Shown here piece by piece: positions 7,808-15,893 of a stretch of 64,000 nucleotides of DNA. Origin of the DNA: CAZUMW01 sp964621615. GTDB taxonomy: Bacteria > Desulfobacterota > WTBG01 > CAIYCZ01 > CAIRTM01. The notes under the pieces were generated by a model that saw only the letters and a list, made by a program, of their open reading frames with translations, had not been told where the DNA came from and ran no database searches. The position numbers and the translations under genes are program-made. How positions within the stretch are numbered: the first letter of the stretch is position 1; the number at the start of each line of letters is the position of its first letter. Location: assembly GCA_964621615.1 (NCBI GenBank), contig CAZUMW010000001.1:1-64000 (forward strand), written 5' to 3'.

Positions 7808-8911
7808 ATGCCTGAAACACAAAAGAGAATTCTTATAATTCGCCTCAGCGCTGTGGGTGATGTGCTCAGGGTGCTTCCGGCATACCAGGTTATAAAGAAG
7901 CAGTTTCCGGGCTCCTTTGTGGCGTGGGTGGTGGAGGAAAAAGCAGCCGATATTATCAAGGCCCACAAGGGGGTGGATCAGGTTTTTATATTTCCCAAAG
8001 AGCGGCTGCTTCGCCAGCTCCGGTCTCCGCGCCGCATTTTTAACGGCTTAAAGGAGTTCAGGACTTTTATGAGCGAAATACGCAAAGACCGGTTTGATCT
8101 GGTGTTTGATTTTCACGGTCTTTTTAAAAGCGGGGTTATCAGCCTGTTCAGCGGGGCGCCGGATCGGTACGGCTTTTCGAGGCCCTGTACCAAAGAGCTT
8201 AACTTTCTTTTTAATAATCACCGCTTTGCGCTCAACCCGAGGCACGTAAGCCGCATTGAAAGGAACCTGGCCCTGCTCCGGGGGATGGGCCTGGACACCG
8301 CACACGATCCGCCTCAAATATATATTCCCGAGGGCGACCGGGAAAAGATCCAGTCTTTTTTTAAACAGAGCCGCATTGATTTCAACCGGCCCGTCATTGC
8401 CGTTCACCCCGGCACCAGCCCGACAACACCTTACAAACGGTGGGATTCATACCGCTATGCAGTAACCGCCGATCAGGCCATTGAGGACAATGCGGCGCAG
8501 ATAGTGTTTACCTGGGCAGGAAAAGAGCGCGAGATGGTTGAAGAGATAATGAGCCAGATGAAACACCGGGCGCTGATTGCGCCCGAAACCCAAAACCTCT
8601 GCCAGCTTGCGCACATATTCCGGCTGTGCGATCTTTATCTGGGAAGCGATACCGGCCCCATGCATCTTGCCGCTTTTACGGGCACGCCGGTTGTAGCGCT
8701 CTTCGGCCCTACCGACCATGTTGTCAATGAGCCCTATACATCAACCCCGCACATAATCATTCGAAACGATATCGAGTGCAGCCCCTGCAGGAAATACAAT
8801 TGCTCCCGCCGCCACTGCATGAAGGGGATAAAAGAAGAAAGCGTCATGCGGGCCATAGATATCATGCTCCGCTCGTTTCCCCGGACGCAGAACAAGGCGG
8901 AAGGGGCATAG
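7808..8911 (+). CDS. waaC: LPS heptosyltransferase I-like, GT9
   Basis: A 367-residue family 9 glycosyltransferase that transfers L-glycero-D-manno-heptose from ADP-heptose to the LPS inner core. The N-terminal ILIIRLSAVGDVLRVLPAY is the WaaC-type nucleotide-sugar transferase start. HPGTSPTTPYKRWD and LGSDTGPMHLAAFTGTPVV are the donor-site motifs, followed by LFGPTD. The order WaaC-like then WaaF-like, with a 16-base gap, supports the assignment to heptosyltransferase I. A late cysteine cluster (CSPCRKYNCSRRHCM) is the usual GT9 tail. The gene symbol is by similarity of motifs, not by a full alignment. Confidence 0.82.
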   Translation: MPETQKRILIIRLSAVGDVLRVLPAYQVIKKQFPGSFVAWVVEEKAADIIKAHKGVDQVFIFPKERLLRQLRSPRRIFNGLKEFRTFMSEIRKDRFDLVFDFHGLFKSGVISLFSGAPDRYGFSRPCTKELNFLFNNHRFALNPRHVSRIERNLALLRGMGLDTAHDPPQIYIPEGDREKIQSFFKQSRIDFNRPVIAVHPGTSPTTPYKRWDSYRYAVTADQAIEDNAAQIVFTWAGKEREMVEEIMSQMKHRALIAPETQNLCQLAHIFRLCDLYLGSDTGPMHLAAFTGTPVVALFGPTDHVVNEPYTSTPHIIIRNDIECSPCRKYNCSRRHCMKGIKEESVMRAIDIMLRSFPRTQNKAEGA

Positions 8912-8927
8912 CGGTACGGGGGGGTGG

Positions 8928-9992
8928 ATGCCGGCATTCCTGCCAGACAAAAAAATCCGCAGCGTTCTTGCTGTAAGCCCGAACTGGCTTGGCGATGCTG
9001 TATTGTCTATACCGACCCTGTACGGCCTGCGCAGCCTTTTTCCGGAAGCGCGCTTGTGCGTGCTCGCTGCAAACACCGTTATTGATGTATTCAGAGGGGT
9101 CTGCTGTGTTGATGAGCGTATCCCTTTTTGCCGAAGCCATGGGCTGCGGCGAATAGGCTCGCTATACGCTGTTTCGACAATGGTGCGCAGAAAATCATTT
9201 GATGCAGCCGTTATTATGACCCGGTCGGCTGCTTCTGCGCTTATATGCTTAGGGGCGGGCATCCCCCAGCGCATCGGCATCGGCGGCATTGCTCAGAGGC
9301 TGCTCTTGAGCCGGGAGGCAGGGCTTCCCGCTTTGTCTGATGGTGTCCATCAGGCTGACCGGTACAAACGGCTTCTTGAGCCAATCGGCATTGCGTCGTT
9401 TCCTGACCGCCCCCGGCTTGCCGTGCCTGATGATGAGCGAACGTGGGCCTCCCGGCTTGACCTGCCGGAGGGGCGCTTCCTTGCGGCGATAAGCCCGGGG
9501 GCTGCCTACGGTTCTGCAAAACAATGGCTGCCGGGGCGGTTTGCAGAGCTTGCGCGCCGCCTTGCCGGCCGTCACGGATGCGGTGTTATTGTGGTAGGCG
9601 ACAAAAAAAGCAGCGACGCTGCGCGTGATATTATGCGTGCGGCACCCGGCCGCGTTGTCGACCTGTGCGGGAGAACAACTGTGCTGCAGCTTGCCGCGCT
9701 GCTTGAGCGCTGCAGCGTGCTTGTAACCAACGACTCAGGGCCAATGCATCTGGCTGCGGCCCTATCGTGTCCGGTTGTTGCCATTTTCGGCTCCACTGAT
9801 CCGCGCATAACCGGCCCCTGCGCACAGAATGCCAGAGTTGTCAGCGCGCGCGTGCCGTGCAGCCCATGTCTGAAGCGGCAGTGCCCGCAGGGGCACCTGG
9901 CCTGCATGGGCGCTGTCAGTGTTGAGGCTGTTGAGGCGGCGGTGGCTGAAGTTATGATCGAATGCAGCGATGCAGTATCTCACGGAGCCTGA
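8928..9992 (+). CDS. waaF: LPS heptosyltransferase II, GT9
   Basis: A 354-residue GT9 enzyme that adds the second heptose to the LPS inner core. The start SPNWLGDAVLSIPTLYGLR and the central SPGAAYGSAKQWLPGRF are the WaaF hallmarks; the PGAxYGxAKxW form distinguishes it from WaaC. TNDSGPMHLAAALSCPVVAIFGSTDP completes the donor site. It is 16 bases after the WaaC-like gene and six bases before the next glycosyltransferase start, so the three genes form one operon with rsmI. Confidence 0.88.
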   Translation: MPAFLPDKKIRSVLAVSPNWLGDAVLSIPTLYGLRSLFPEARLCVLAANTVIDVFRGVCCVDERIPFCRSHGLRRIGSLYAVSTMVRRKSFDAAVIMTRSAASALICLGAGIPQRIGIGGIAQRLLLSREAGLPALSDGVHQADRYKRLLEPIGIASFPDRPRLAVPDDERTWASRLDLPEGRFLAAISPGAAYGSAKQWLPGRFAELARRLAGRHGCGVIVVGDKKSSDAARDIMRAAPGRVVDLCGRTTVLQLAALLERCSVLVTNDSGPMHLAAALSCPVVAIFGSTDPRITGPCAQNARVVSARVPCSPCLKRQCPQGHLACMGAVSVEAVEAAVAEVMIECSDAVSHGA

Positions 9993-9997
9993 ATAAC

Positions 9998-10810
9998 ATG
10001 AGCTCACATGAAAACGCTGTTTCTGCAACAATAATAACCTTTAACGAGGAAGACAATATAGAGCGCTGCCTCGACAGCGTCAGCTGGGCGGATGAAATTG
10101 TAGTTGTTGATTCCTTCAGCACCGACAACACGGTCGCCCTGTGCAGGCGATATACGGATAAAATTATCCAGCGCCAGTGGCCCGGCCATGTTCTTCAGAA
10201 GCAGTTTGCCCTTGAGCAGGCAGCAGGGCCCTGGGTGCTGTCCCTTGATGCCGACGAGGAGCTTTCCGCCGAAGCCCGGGATGAAATACGCACTGCCCTG
10301 CTGGACGGCAGCACGCCTGCGGAGGGCTTTGTTTTCCCGCGACAGTCATATTATCTTGGCAGGTGGATACGGCACGGCGGCTGGTATCCTGACAAAAAGC
10401 TCAGGCTGGTAAGGAAACACAGGGCCCGCTGGACCGGCCGGGACCCCCACGATAAGCTGCAGGTACGCGGCACGACCGTCAGGCTGCAGGGCAGGATCCT
10501 GCACTATGTGTATAAGGATATTTCTCATCAGCTCAAAACAGTGGACAGCTTTTCCTCAATTTCAGCCCGCAACTGGCAGCAGGATGGAAAATCATTTTCC
10601 CTGCCCATGCTTCTTTTCAGGCCGCCGATCAGGTTTCTGGAAACGTATGTGTGGAAGCGGGGCTTTCTGGACGGCCTGCCGGGGTTTATTATTGCGGTAA
10701 TTTCCTCCTATTATGTTTTTTGTAAATATGCAAAGCTGTGGGAGCGCACCGATGCGCACCCACAGCAGATCGCCAACCCAGAAACCCGATCAGCACCTGA
10801 CCGGAAATGA
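9998..10810 (+). CDS. Glycosyltransferase family 2, WaaE/KdtX-like
   Basis: The GT2 protein starts VSATIITFNEEDNIERCLDS and continues with VVDSFSTDNTVALC, LSLDADEELS (metal-binding DxD) and HGGWYPDKKLRLVRK. This is the pattern of the WaaE/KdtX group, which adds glucose to the LPS inner core next to the heptoses. A longer frame opens at 9962, but the ATG at 9998 is preferred: it follows the waaF stop by five bases and has GGAG at 9984-9987; this gives 270 residues. The C-terminus has one hydrophobic stretch (GFIIAVISSYYVF). The stop overlaps the rsmI start by four bases. Confidence 0.82.
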   Translation: MSSHENAVSATIITFNEEDNIERCLDSVSWADEIVVVDSFSTDNTVALCRRYTDKIIQRQWPGHVLQKQFALEQAAGPWVLSLDADEELSAEARDEIRTALLDGSTPAEGFVFPRQSYYLGRWIRHGGWYPDKKLRLVRKHRARWTGRDPHDKLQVRGTTVRLQGRILHYVYKDISHQLKTVDSFSSISARNWQQDGKSFSLPMLLFRPPIRFLETYVWKRGFLDGLPGFIIAVISSYYVFCKYAKLWERTDAHPQQIANPETRSAPDRK

Positions 10811-11523
10811 CCGATTCATATGTTCAGCAGGGAACCCTCTACGTTATCGCAACGCCCATCGGCAATCTTGAAGATATAACCTATCGGGCGGTGCGGGTGC
10901 TGGGCGGCGTGGATCTGATCGCTGCAGAGGATACCAGGAAAACCAAAATTCTGCTTAACCGGTACGATATACAAACCCCCCAGACCAGCTATTTCGAGCA
11001 CAATGAGCGTAAAAAAACGCCTGCGCTTATCAGGATGCTCGGCCAGGGCACACGCATCGGGCTGGTGTCGGAGGCCGGGACGCCGGCTATCTCGGATCCG
11101 GGCTTCCGCCTGATTGCACAGGCCCGCGCGCAGGGGATTCCCGTTGTTTCTATACCGGGATGCTGTGCGGCGGTGGCGGCGCTGAGCGTTTCCGCTCTGC
11201 CGGTGCACCGGTTTGCCTTTGAGGGGTTCCCGCCGCCGAAAGCAGGCAGGCGCAGAACGTTTATTGCTTCGCTTGCAGAAGAGGAGCGCACCCTTGTGTT
11301 TTATGAGTCTCCGCACCGCATTTGTGCAACGCTTGCGGATATGGCTGAGCTGTGGGGCGACCGGCAGGCGATGCTGGTGCGGGAGCTCACCAAGCAATTT
11401 GAGGAGACCGTTTCGGGAACGCTTACCTCAATTCTCGAATCGTTTTCCGGCCGCACGGTAAAAGGCGAGATCACGCTTGTCGTGCACGGTGCCGAAAGAA
11501 AAAAACCCCGAAGCAGGCGTTAG
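10807..11523 (+). CDS. rsmI: 16S rRNA 2'-O-ribose C1402 methyltransferase
   Basis: RsmI uses S-adenosylmethionine to methylate the 2'-hydroxyl of C1402 in the decoding centre of 16S rRNA. Motifs seen: GTLYVIATPIGNLEDITYRA, AAEDTRKTKILL, SEAGTPAISDPGFRLI, FEGFPPPKAGRR and FYESPHRI. At 238 residues it is shorter than the ~280 of the E. coli type and lacks the C-terminal helix-turn-helix extension. The usual PGPSA loop reads PGCCAAV here. It overlaps the upstream glycosyltransferase by four bases, so this housekeeping gene is translated as part of the LPS operon. Confidence 0.92.
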   Translation: MTDSYVQQGTLYVIATPIGNLEDITYRAVRVLGGVDLIAAEDTRKTKILLNRYDIQTPQTSYFEHNERKKTPALIRMLGQGTRIGLVSEAGTPAISDPGFRLIAQARAQGIPVVSIPGCCAAVAALSVSALPVHRFAFEGFPPPKAGRRRTFIASLAEEERTLVFYESPHRICATLADMAELWGDRQAMLVRELTKQFEETVSGTLTSILESFSGRTVKGEITLVVHGAERKKPRSRR

Positions 11524-11629
11524 CGGCCTGTTTTGTTCGTGAAGTTGTTGACTAAAAAGTTTACTGTGGTAAAAAAATATACTATATCCCTCTGCAAAAG
11601 CAATAAACCGCTCATAAAACACAACAGCG

Positions 11630-13396
11630 ATGAACCAGAATGTTTTAATAAAAGGAATCGGCGCCTCTCCGGGGATCATAATCGGCACGGCCTATCTCGT
11701 CGATCATGAGCACCCCGAGTTTTCCCACTACCGGCTTTCCACGGAGATGGAAGTGCATGAAGAGGTTGCCGCTTTGATGAACGCCATCAGGGCGGCCAAA
11801 AAGCAGCTTGAGAAAACCAAGCGCGAGATCGGGAAAAAAAATGTCAGCGACGCCCAATATATTATAGATACGCACATCCTGATCCTTGAGGATAAAGTGC
11901 TGCTTAACAAAATAACCGGGCGCATAAAAGAGAAAAAAATCGATGCGGCCTGGGCGCTGAAAGAAACAATGGAGGCGCTTAAGCAGAATATACACAATAT
12001 CGATGACGACTATATGCAGGAGCGGGCGCGTGACATTGACTATATTGAAAAAAGGATACTGCGTAATCTGGCAGGAACAAAGCAGGAGCTGCTTTCAAAA
12101 GCCGAAGAAAAAGTAATTATAGTTGCCAACGATCTTTCTCCCGCTGACACGGCAAACCTCAACGTGCAGCAGGTTCTGGGCTTTATAACCGACTGCGGCG
12201 GTAAAACCTCTCATACGGCTATTATGGCACGGGCGCTCAAGATTCCCTCGGTTGTCGGGCTCAACGATGTGACAAGCCGGGTCAAAAGCGGGGATACGAT
12301 TATTGTGGACGGCAGCCACGGTGTGGTAATCGTCGAGCCCGATGCTGAAACGCTTCTTAAGTACCGTCAGAAAAAAGAGCAGTATGAAGAATTTGAGCGA
12401 AGCCTTCTGCGCTATAAAGACCTGCCCTCTGAATCGCGTGACGGCTTCCGGGTCAGCCTTCTGGCCAATATCGAAATTATTGAAGAGCTTTCATCGGTTC
12501 TTGATTACGGCGCCGAGGGCATAGGCCTTTTCCGGACCGAGTTTTTATATATCAGCCGGCGCGAGCTTCCCACAGAGGAGGATCTTTTTTATAAGTTCAG
12601 GACTGCCGCTGAAAGCGTGGCGCCGCATCCGGTCACCATTAGAACGCTTGATATCGGCGGGGACAAGTTTATGTCCCACATCGACGTTGCCGAAGAGATT
12701 AACCCTGTCATGGGGCTGCGCGCAATCCGGTTCTGCCTGAAGGAAATAGGAATTTTTAAAACCCAGCTCAGAGCGATATTCCGCGCCGGCGCTTATGGTA
12801 ACGTAAAGATCATGTTTCCCATGATATCGCGCGTTGAAGAGGTTCACCAGATAAAACATGTTCTCGAAGAGGTGAAGGAGGAGCTGTGGGCCGAAAAAAA
12901 AGAATTCAACCCCGATATCCCGATCGGGATTATGGTAGAAGTGCCGTCCTCGGGCACCATTGCCGACCTGCTGGCCCGTGAAGTGCAGTTTTTTTCTATC
13001 GGGACCAACGACCTGATACAGTATCTGCTTGCCATTGACCGGGTTAACGAGCAGGTTTCCTATCTGTATGAGCCGCTGCATCCGGCGGTGCTGCGGCTGC
13101 TGCGGCGGATTATAGAGGCTGCCCATCAGAACGGCATTCCGGTGGCCATGTGCGGTGAAATGGCGGGGGAGCCGCTTTATATGCCCATTTTGCTGGGGCT
13201 CGGTATTGATGAGCTGAGCATGAATCCCATTGCCATACTCGAAACCAAAAAAGTGCTCAGATCCCTAAACTATAAAACCTGCAGAAAAATAGTCGATAAC
13301 CTCTTTTCTTTTTCCACCACCGGTGAAATAAGGACCTACCTGAGCGAAATAAACAAAAAAATCTTTTCACCAAATACATACTTGACAAATAATTGA
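11630..13396 (+). CDS. ptsI: PEP-protein phosphotransferase, enzyme I
   Basis: Enzyme I starts the phosphotransferase chain by taking phosphate from phosphoenolpyruvate and passing it to HPr. The protein is 588 residues, close to the family norm. The N-terminal half has the phosphorylated His in GGKTSHTAIMARA (about residue 195). The C-terminal PEP-binding barrel has GIGLFRTEFLY, LDIGGDKF, GIMVEVPSS, FFSIGTNDLIQY and the catalytic MCGEMAGEP. No HPr (ptsH) gene or sugar-specific enzyme II is in the window, which is common in Desulfobacterota that use the PTS mainly for regulation (inference). Confidence 0.93.
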   Translation: MNQNVLIKGIGASPGIIIGTAYLVDHEHPEFSHYRLSTEMEVHEEVAALMNAIRAAKKQLEKTKREIGKKNVSDAQYIIDTHILILEDKVLLNKITGRIKEKKIDAAWALKETMEALKQNIHNIDDDYMQERARDIDYIEKRILRNLAGTKQELLSKAEEKVIIVANDLSPADTANLNVQQVLGFITDCGGKTSHTAIMARALKIPSVVGLNDVTSRVKSGDTIIVDGSHGVVIVEPDAETLLKYRQKKEQYEEFERSLLRYKDLPSESRDGFRVSLLANIEIIEELSSVLDYGAEGIGLFRTEFLYISRRELPTEEDLFYKFRTAAESVAPHPVTIRTLDIGGDKFMSHIDVAEEINPVMGLRAIRFCLKEIGIFKTQLRAIFRAGAYGNVKIMFPMISRVEEVHQIKHVLEEVKEELWAEKKEFNPDIPIGIMVEVPSSGTIADLLAREVQFFSIGTNDLIQYLLAIDRVNEQVSYLYEPLHPAVLRLLRRIIEAAHQNGIPVAMCGEMAGEPLYMPILLGLGIDELSMNPIAILETKKVLRSLNYKTCRKIVDNLFSFSTTGEIRTYLSEINKKIFSPNTYLTNN

Positions 13397-13409
13397 ATAT
13401 AGTTAAAAT
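13382..13409 (+). promoter_or_regulatory. Candidate sigma70 promoter for rpsU-dnaG-rpoD
   Basis: TTGACA at 13382-13387 and TAAAAT at 13404-13409 are separated by 16 bases. The -35 box overlaps the end of ptsI. It would give a leader of about 180 bases before rpsU. Confidence 0.5.
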
Positions 13410-13556
13410 AATAAGTTTGAATACCCTTTTTTAAACGCAGGTAATAGTCTGCGGGTGCTGTTTGCTTCCCGCGGAAAACACGAAAGGAAGGAGGGGATTT
13501 CAATACATCGGTCATATATGCCGAACATGACTGTTTATTTTAAAACAGCACAACAG

Positions 13557-13590
13557 CCCCTCCCTGCTCAAGATGTACAAGAGAGGGGGG
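13557..13590 (+). promoter_or_regulatory. Hairpin covering the rpsU ribosome-binding site
   Basis: CCCCTC (13557-13562) can pair with GAGGGG (13583-13588), leaving a 20-base loop. The 3' strand is part of the very strong Shine-Dalgarno GAGGGGGGAG that precedes the rpsU ATG at 13597. The pairing would hide the ribosome-binding site and offers a way to control S21 output; protein binding is inference. Confidence 0.45.
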
Positions 13591-13596
13591 AGACAG

Positions 13597-13788
13597 ATGC
13601 CGGAAGTAACAGTCCATGAAACTGAATCTTTTGAGAATGCGCTGAGGCGGTTTAAGAAGCAGTGCGAAAAAGCAGGAATTCTTTCTGAGGTCCGCAAGCG
13701 GCAGTATTTTGAAAAGCCCAGCATACGGCGGAAGAAAAAGGCGCTTGCAGCACAGAAACGGGCATTGAAGTCGAGGCGGAGACCATAA
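13597..13788 (+). CDS. rpsU: 30S ribosomal protein S21
   Basis: A 63-residue basic protein starting MPEVTVHETESFENALRRFK, with RKRQYFEKPSIRRKKK and a lysine/arginine-rich C-terminus: the bS21 pattern. The frame is open from 13573, but the ATG at 13597 fits both the family start and the Shine-Dalgarno. S21 sits near the 3' end of 16S rRNA and helps mRNA engagement. It begins the classical rpsU-dnaG-rpoD macromolecular synthesis operon, followed 160 bases later by primase. Confidence 0.95.
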   Translation: MPEVTVHETESFENALRRFKKQCEKAGILSEVRKRQYFEKPSIRRKKKALAAQKRALKSRRRP

Positions 13789-13950
13789 CCTGGTATTATA
13801 ACATTATGAATAAACAGCCGTTTTATACAAAACGAAACGAAATGTATCAGATGGTGCAGGAAGCATAACAGAAATGTGAGTGTTTCCTGCATTTTTATTA
13901 CCTCTACATGTCGTTTCGATCTATATTCAGCACACTGTGCAGCAGCCAAA

Positions 13951-15783
13951 ATGTCAAAAGCCGTATCAAGTCACATACCTGAACCAACAATCAGACACAT
14001 ACGCGAAGCAAGCAGTATCGTGGAAGTGGTTTCAGACTATGTAAGGCTTAAAAAAGCCGGGACAAGCTATCGCGGGCTGTGCCCGTTTCACAATGAAAAG
14101 ACACCGTCTTTTTTCGTCAGCGAAGGCAAAAAGTGTTTTAACTGTTTCGGCTGCGGTGAGCGGGGTGATGTTTTCACCTTTCTTATGAAGCATGAAAACA
14201 TGGGCTTTCAGGAAGCGGTCCGAACCATAGCCAGGCGATACGGCATTACCGTTCCGGAAAGGCCGCTCAGCCCGGGACAGCAGCACAAAAAATCGGAAAA
14301 GGAGCACTGCTATCGCATTAATGAAGCCGTGGCGGAGCTGTATAACCGCTTTTTGCTCAATGATCCGGGGGCTGAGGCGGCGCGGCGATACCTGGCTGAG
14401 CGTGATATTTCCCGGCAGGCCATAAAGGACTTTTGTCTCGGGTTTGCGCCGCAGCGCTGGGACACGGTGGTCGGGCATCTTAAAAGTAAAAATATGGACT
14501 GCAGCCGGGCCCTGAAGATCGGGATAATTTCACGCAGGGACAGCGGCGGATTTTATGACAGGTTCAGAAACCGGATTATGTTCCCCATTTTTAATGTTTC
14601 CCGCCATGTTCTGGGCTTCGGCGGGCGCGTTATCGATGCCGGGGAGCCCAAATATCTGAACTCGCCCGAGTCCGAGCTGTACAGCAAGCGGCACAGTCTC
14701 TATGGCCTGCATGCGGCGGCCCGTGAGATCAGCAAAAACGACCTGGCGATTATCGTCGAGGGATATTTTGATGTATTGCGCCTTCATCAGGCCGGTATTG
14801 CCTGTGCGGTGGCATCGCTCGGCACTGCGCTGACCGAGCACCAGATTCAGCTTCTTCGCCGGTATACCGCCAATGTGGTGACGGTGTTTGATGCCGACGC
14901 ATCCGGTGAAAAAGCAATGGTGCGCAGCCTGGAGCCGTTTCTTAAAAACAATCTGTTCCCCCGGCTGGTTATTCTCCCTGCAGGGTCGGATCCGGACAGC
15001 TTTGTGCAGGACAACGGTCCCCTGGCATTCAGCAAGCTGGTTGATGATGCCCGGCCGCTGCTGGATTATGTTATTGAAAAGATTCTTGAAAAGCATACGA
15101 TTACGCACCCCCGGGGCAAGGTGGCTGCATGTGATGAAATCGTGCCGCTGCTGTCCATGATAGCCGACGGGCTGACCAGAGATTTATATGTGCAGAGCGT
15201 TGCGCAGCGGATCGGAATTGCAGAGCAGCGCCTGCAGGAAAGAATGAAGCCGCACGCGGTCCGAACCGGCGCTCGGCACCGCGCAGCCGATGAGCAGCGG
15301 CGGCCCGTGCCGGCTGAGGGTGATCGTGCGGAGGAGCTGATTGTTCAGCTTATGACGAAGCACCCGGAGGTTGTCGAGTTTGTAGCGCAGGAAGGTGTGC
15401 TCGACGAGCTGAGCGATGCCGGCCTGCAGGATATCGGCCGGGCGATCGTCGACCGGTATCGCCGGGATGGCGGGGTAGTCGTGGCTGACCTGCTGGAGGA
15501 TTTTGACAGCAATGAGTTAAAACAGCGTATCGCTGAAATAGCTTTTCATGAGCAGGGAGCGGCAGATCCCGTAAAAGTGCTGGGAGACTGCGTTCGGAAA
15601 GTCCGGTTAAAAAATATTAATCGTGAGCGCAAAAAGGTTAAATTGCTGCTTAAACAGGCCGAAGCAAATAAAGATGAAACGGCATCGACGCGCTATCAGC
15701 AGCAGTATATGGAGCTGGTCAAGGAACAGGAAAAAATCATGCACGCAAATGTTCAGCTCTCCGCTCACGGCGCTGGATCCTAA
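13951..15783 (+). CDS. dnaG: DNA primase
   Basis: DnaG makes RNA primers for chromosome replication. The N-terminal CHCC zinc-binding motif is seen as CPFHNEKTPSFFVSEGK followed by CFNCFGCGERGDV. The TOPRIM domain has IVEGYFDVLRLHQAG and VFDADASGEKA. The C-terminal part (about 180 residues) corresponds to the helicase-binding region. The frame is open from 13876, but the ATG at 13951 (MSKAVSSHIPEPTIRHIREA) gives the normal primase start and 610 residues. It lies between rpsU and rpoD. Confidence 0.95.
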   Translation: MSKAVSSHIPEPTIRHIREASSIVEVVSDYVRLKKAGTSYRGLCPFHNEKTPSFFVSEGKKCFNCFGCGERGDVFTFLMKHENMGFQEAVRTIARRYGITVPERPLSPGQQHKKSEKEHCYRINEAVAELYNRFLLNDPGAEAARRYLAERDISRQAIKDFCLGFAPQRWDTVVGHLKSKNMDCSRALKIGIISRRDSGGFYDRFRNRIMFPIFNVSRHVLGFGGRVIDAGEPKYLNSPESELYSKRHSLYGLHAAAREISKNDLAIIVEGYFDVLRLHQAGIACAVASLGTALTEHQIQLLRRYTANVVTVFDADASGEKAMVRSLEPFLKNNLFPRLVILPAGSDPDSFVQDNGPLAFSKLVDDARPLLDYVIEKILEKHTITHPRGKVAACDEIVPLLSMIADGLTRDLYVQSVAQRIGIAEQRLQERMKPHAVRTGARHRAADEQRRPVPAEGDRAEELIVQLMTKHPEVVEFVAQEGVLDELSDAGLQDIGRAIVDRYRRDGGVVVADLLEDFDSNELKQRIAEIAFHEQGAADPVKVLGDCVRKVRLKNINRERKKVKLLLKQAEANKDETASTRYQQQYMELVKEQEKIMHANVQLSAHGAGS

Positions 15784-15893
15784 GGCAGCGGCGCCTCAGG
15801 GTCGGACCGGCGTTATGACCTGCGTTCCTGCATATTCCTTGATGCTGCGGGAACCGGTATTATTTATCATCACCTATTAAAGGAGAGAGCTAC

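Noticed and set aside
11548..11583. Promoter TTGACT...TATACT before ptsI
   Set aside because: The spacing is 24 bases, too long for a normal sigma70 promoter; no better pair was found.
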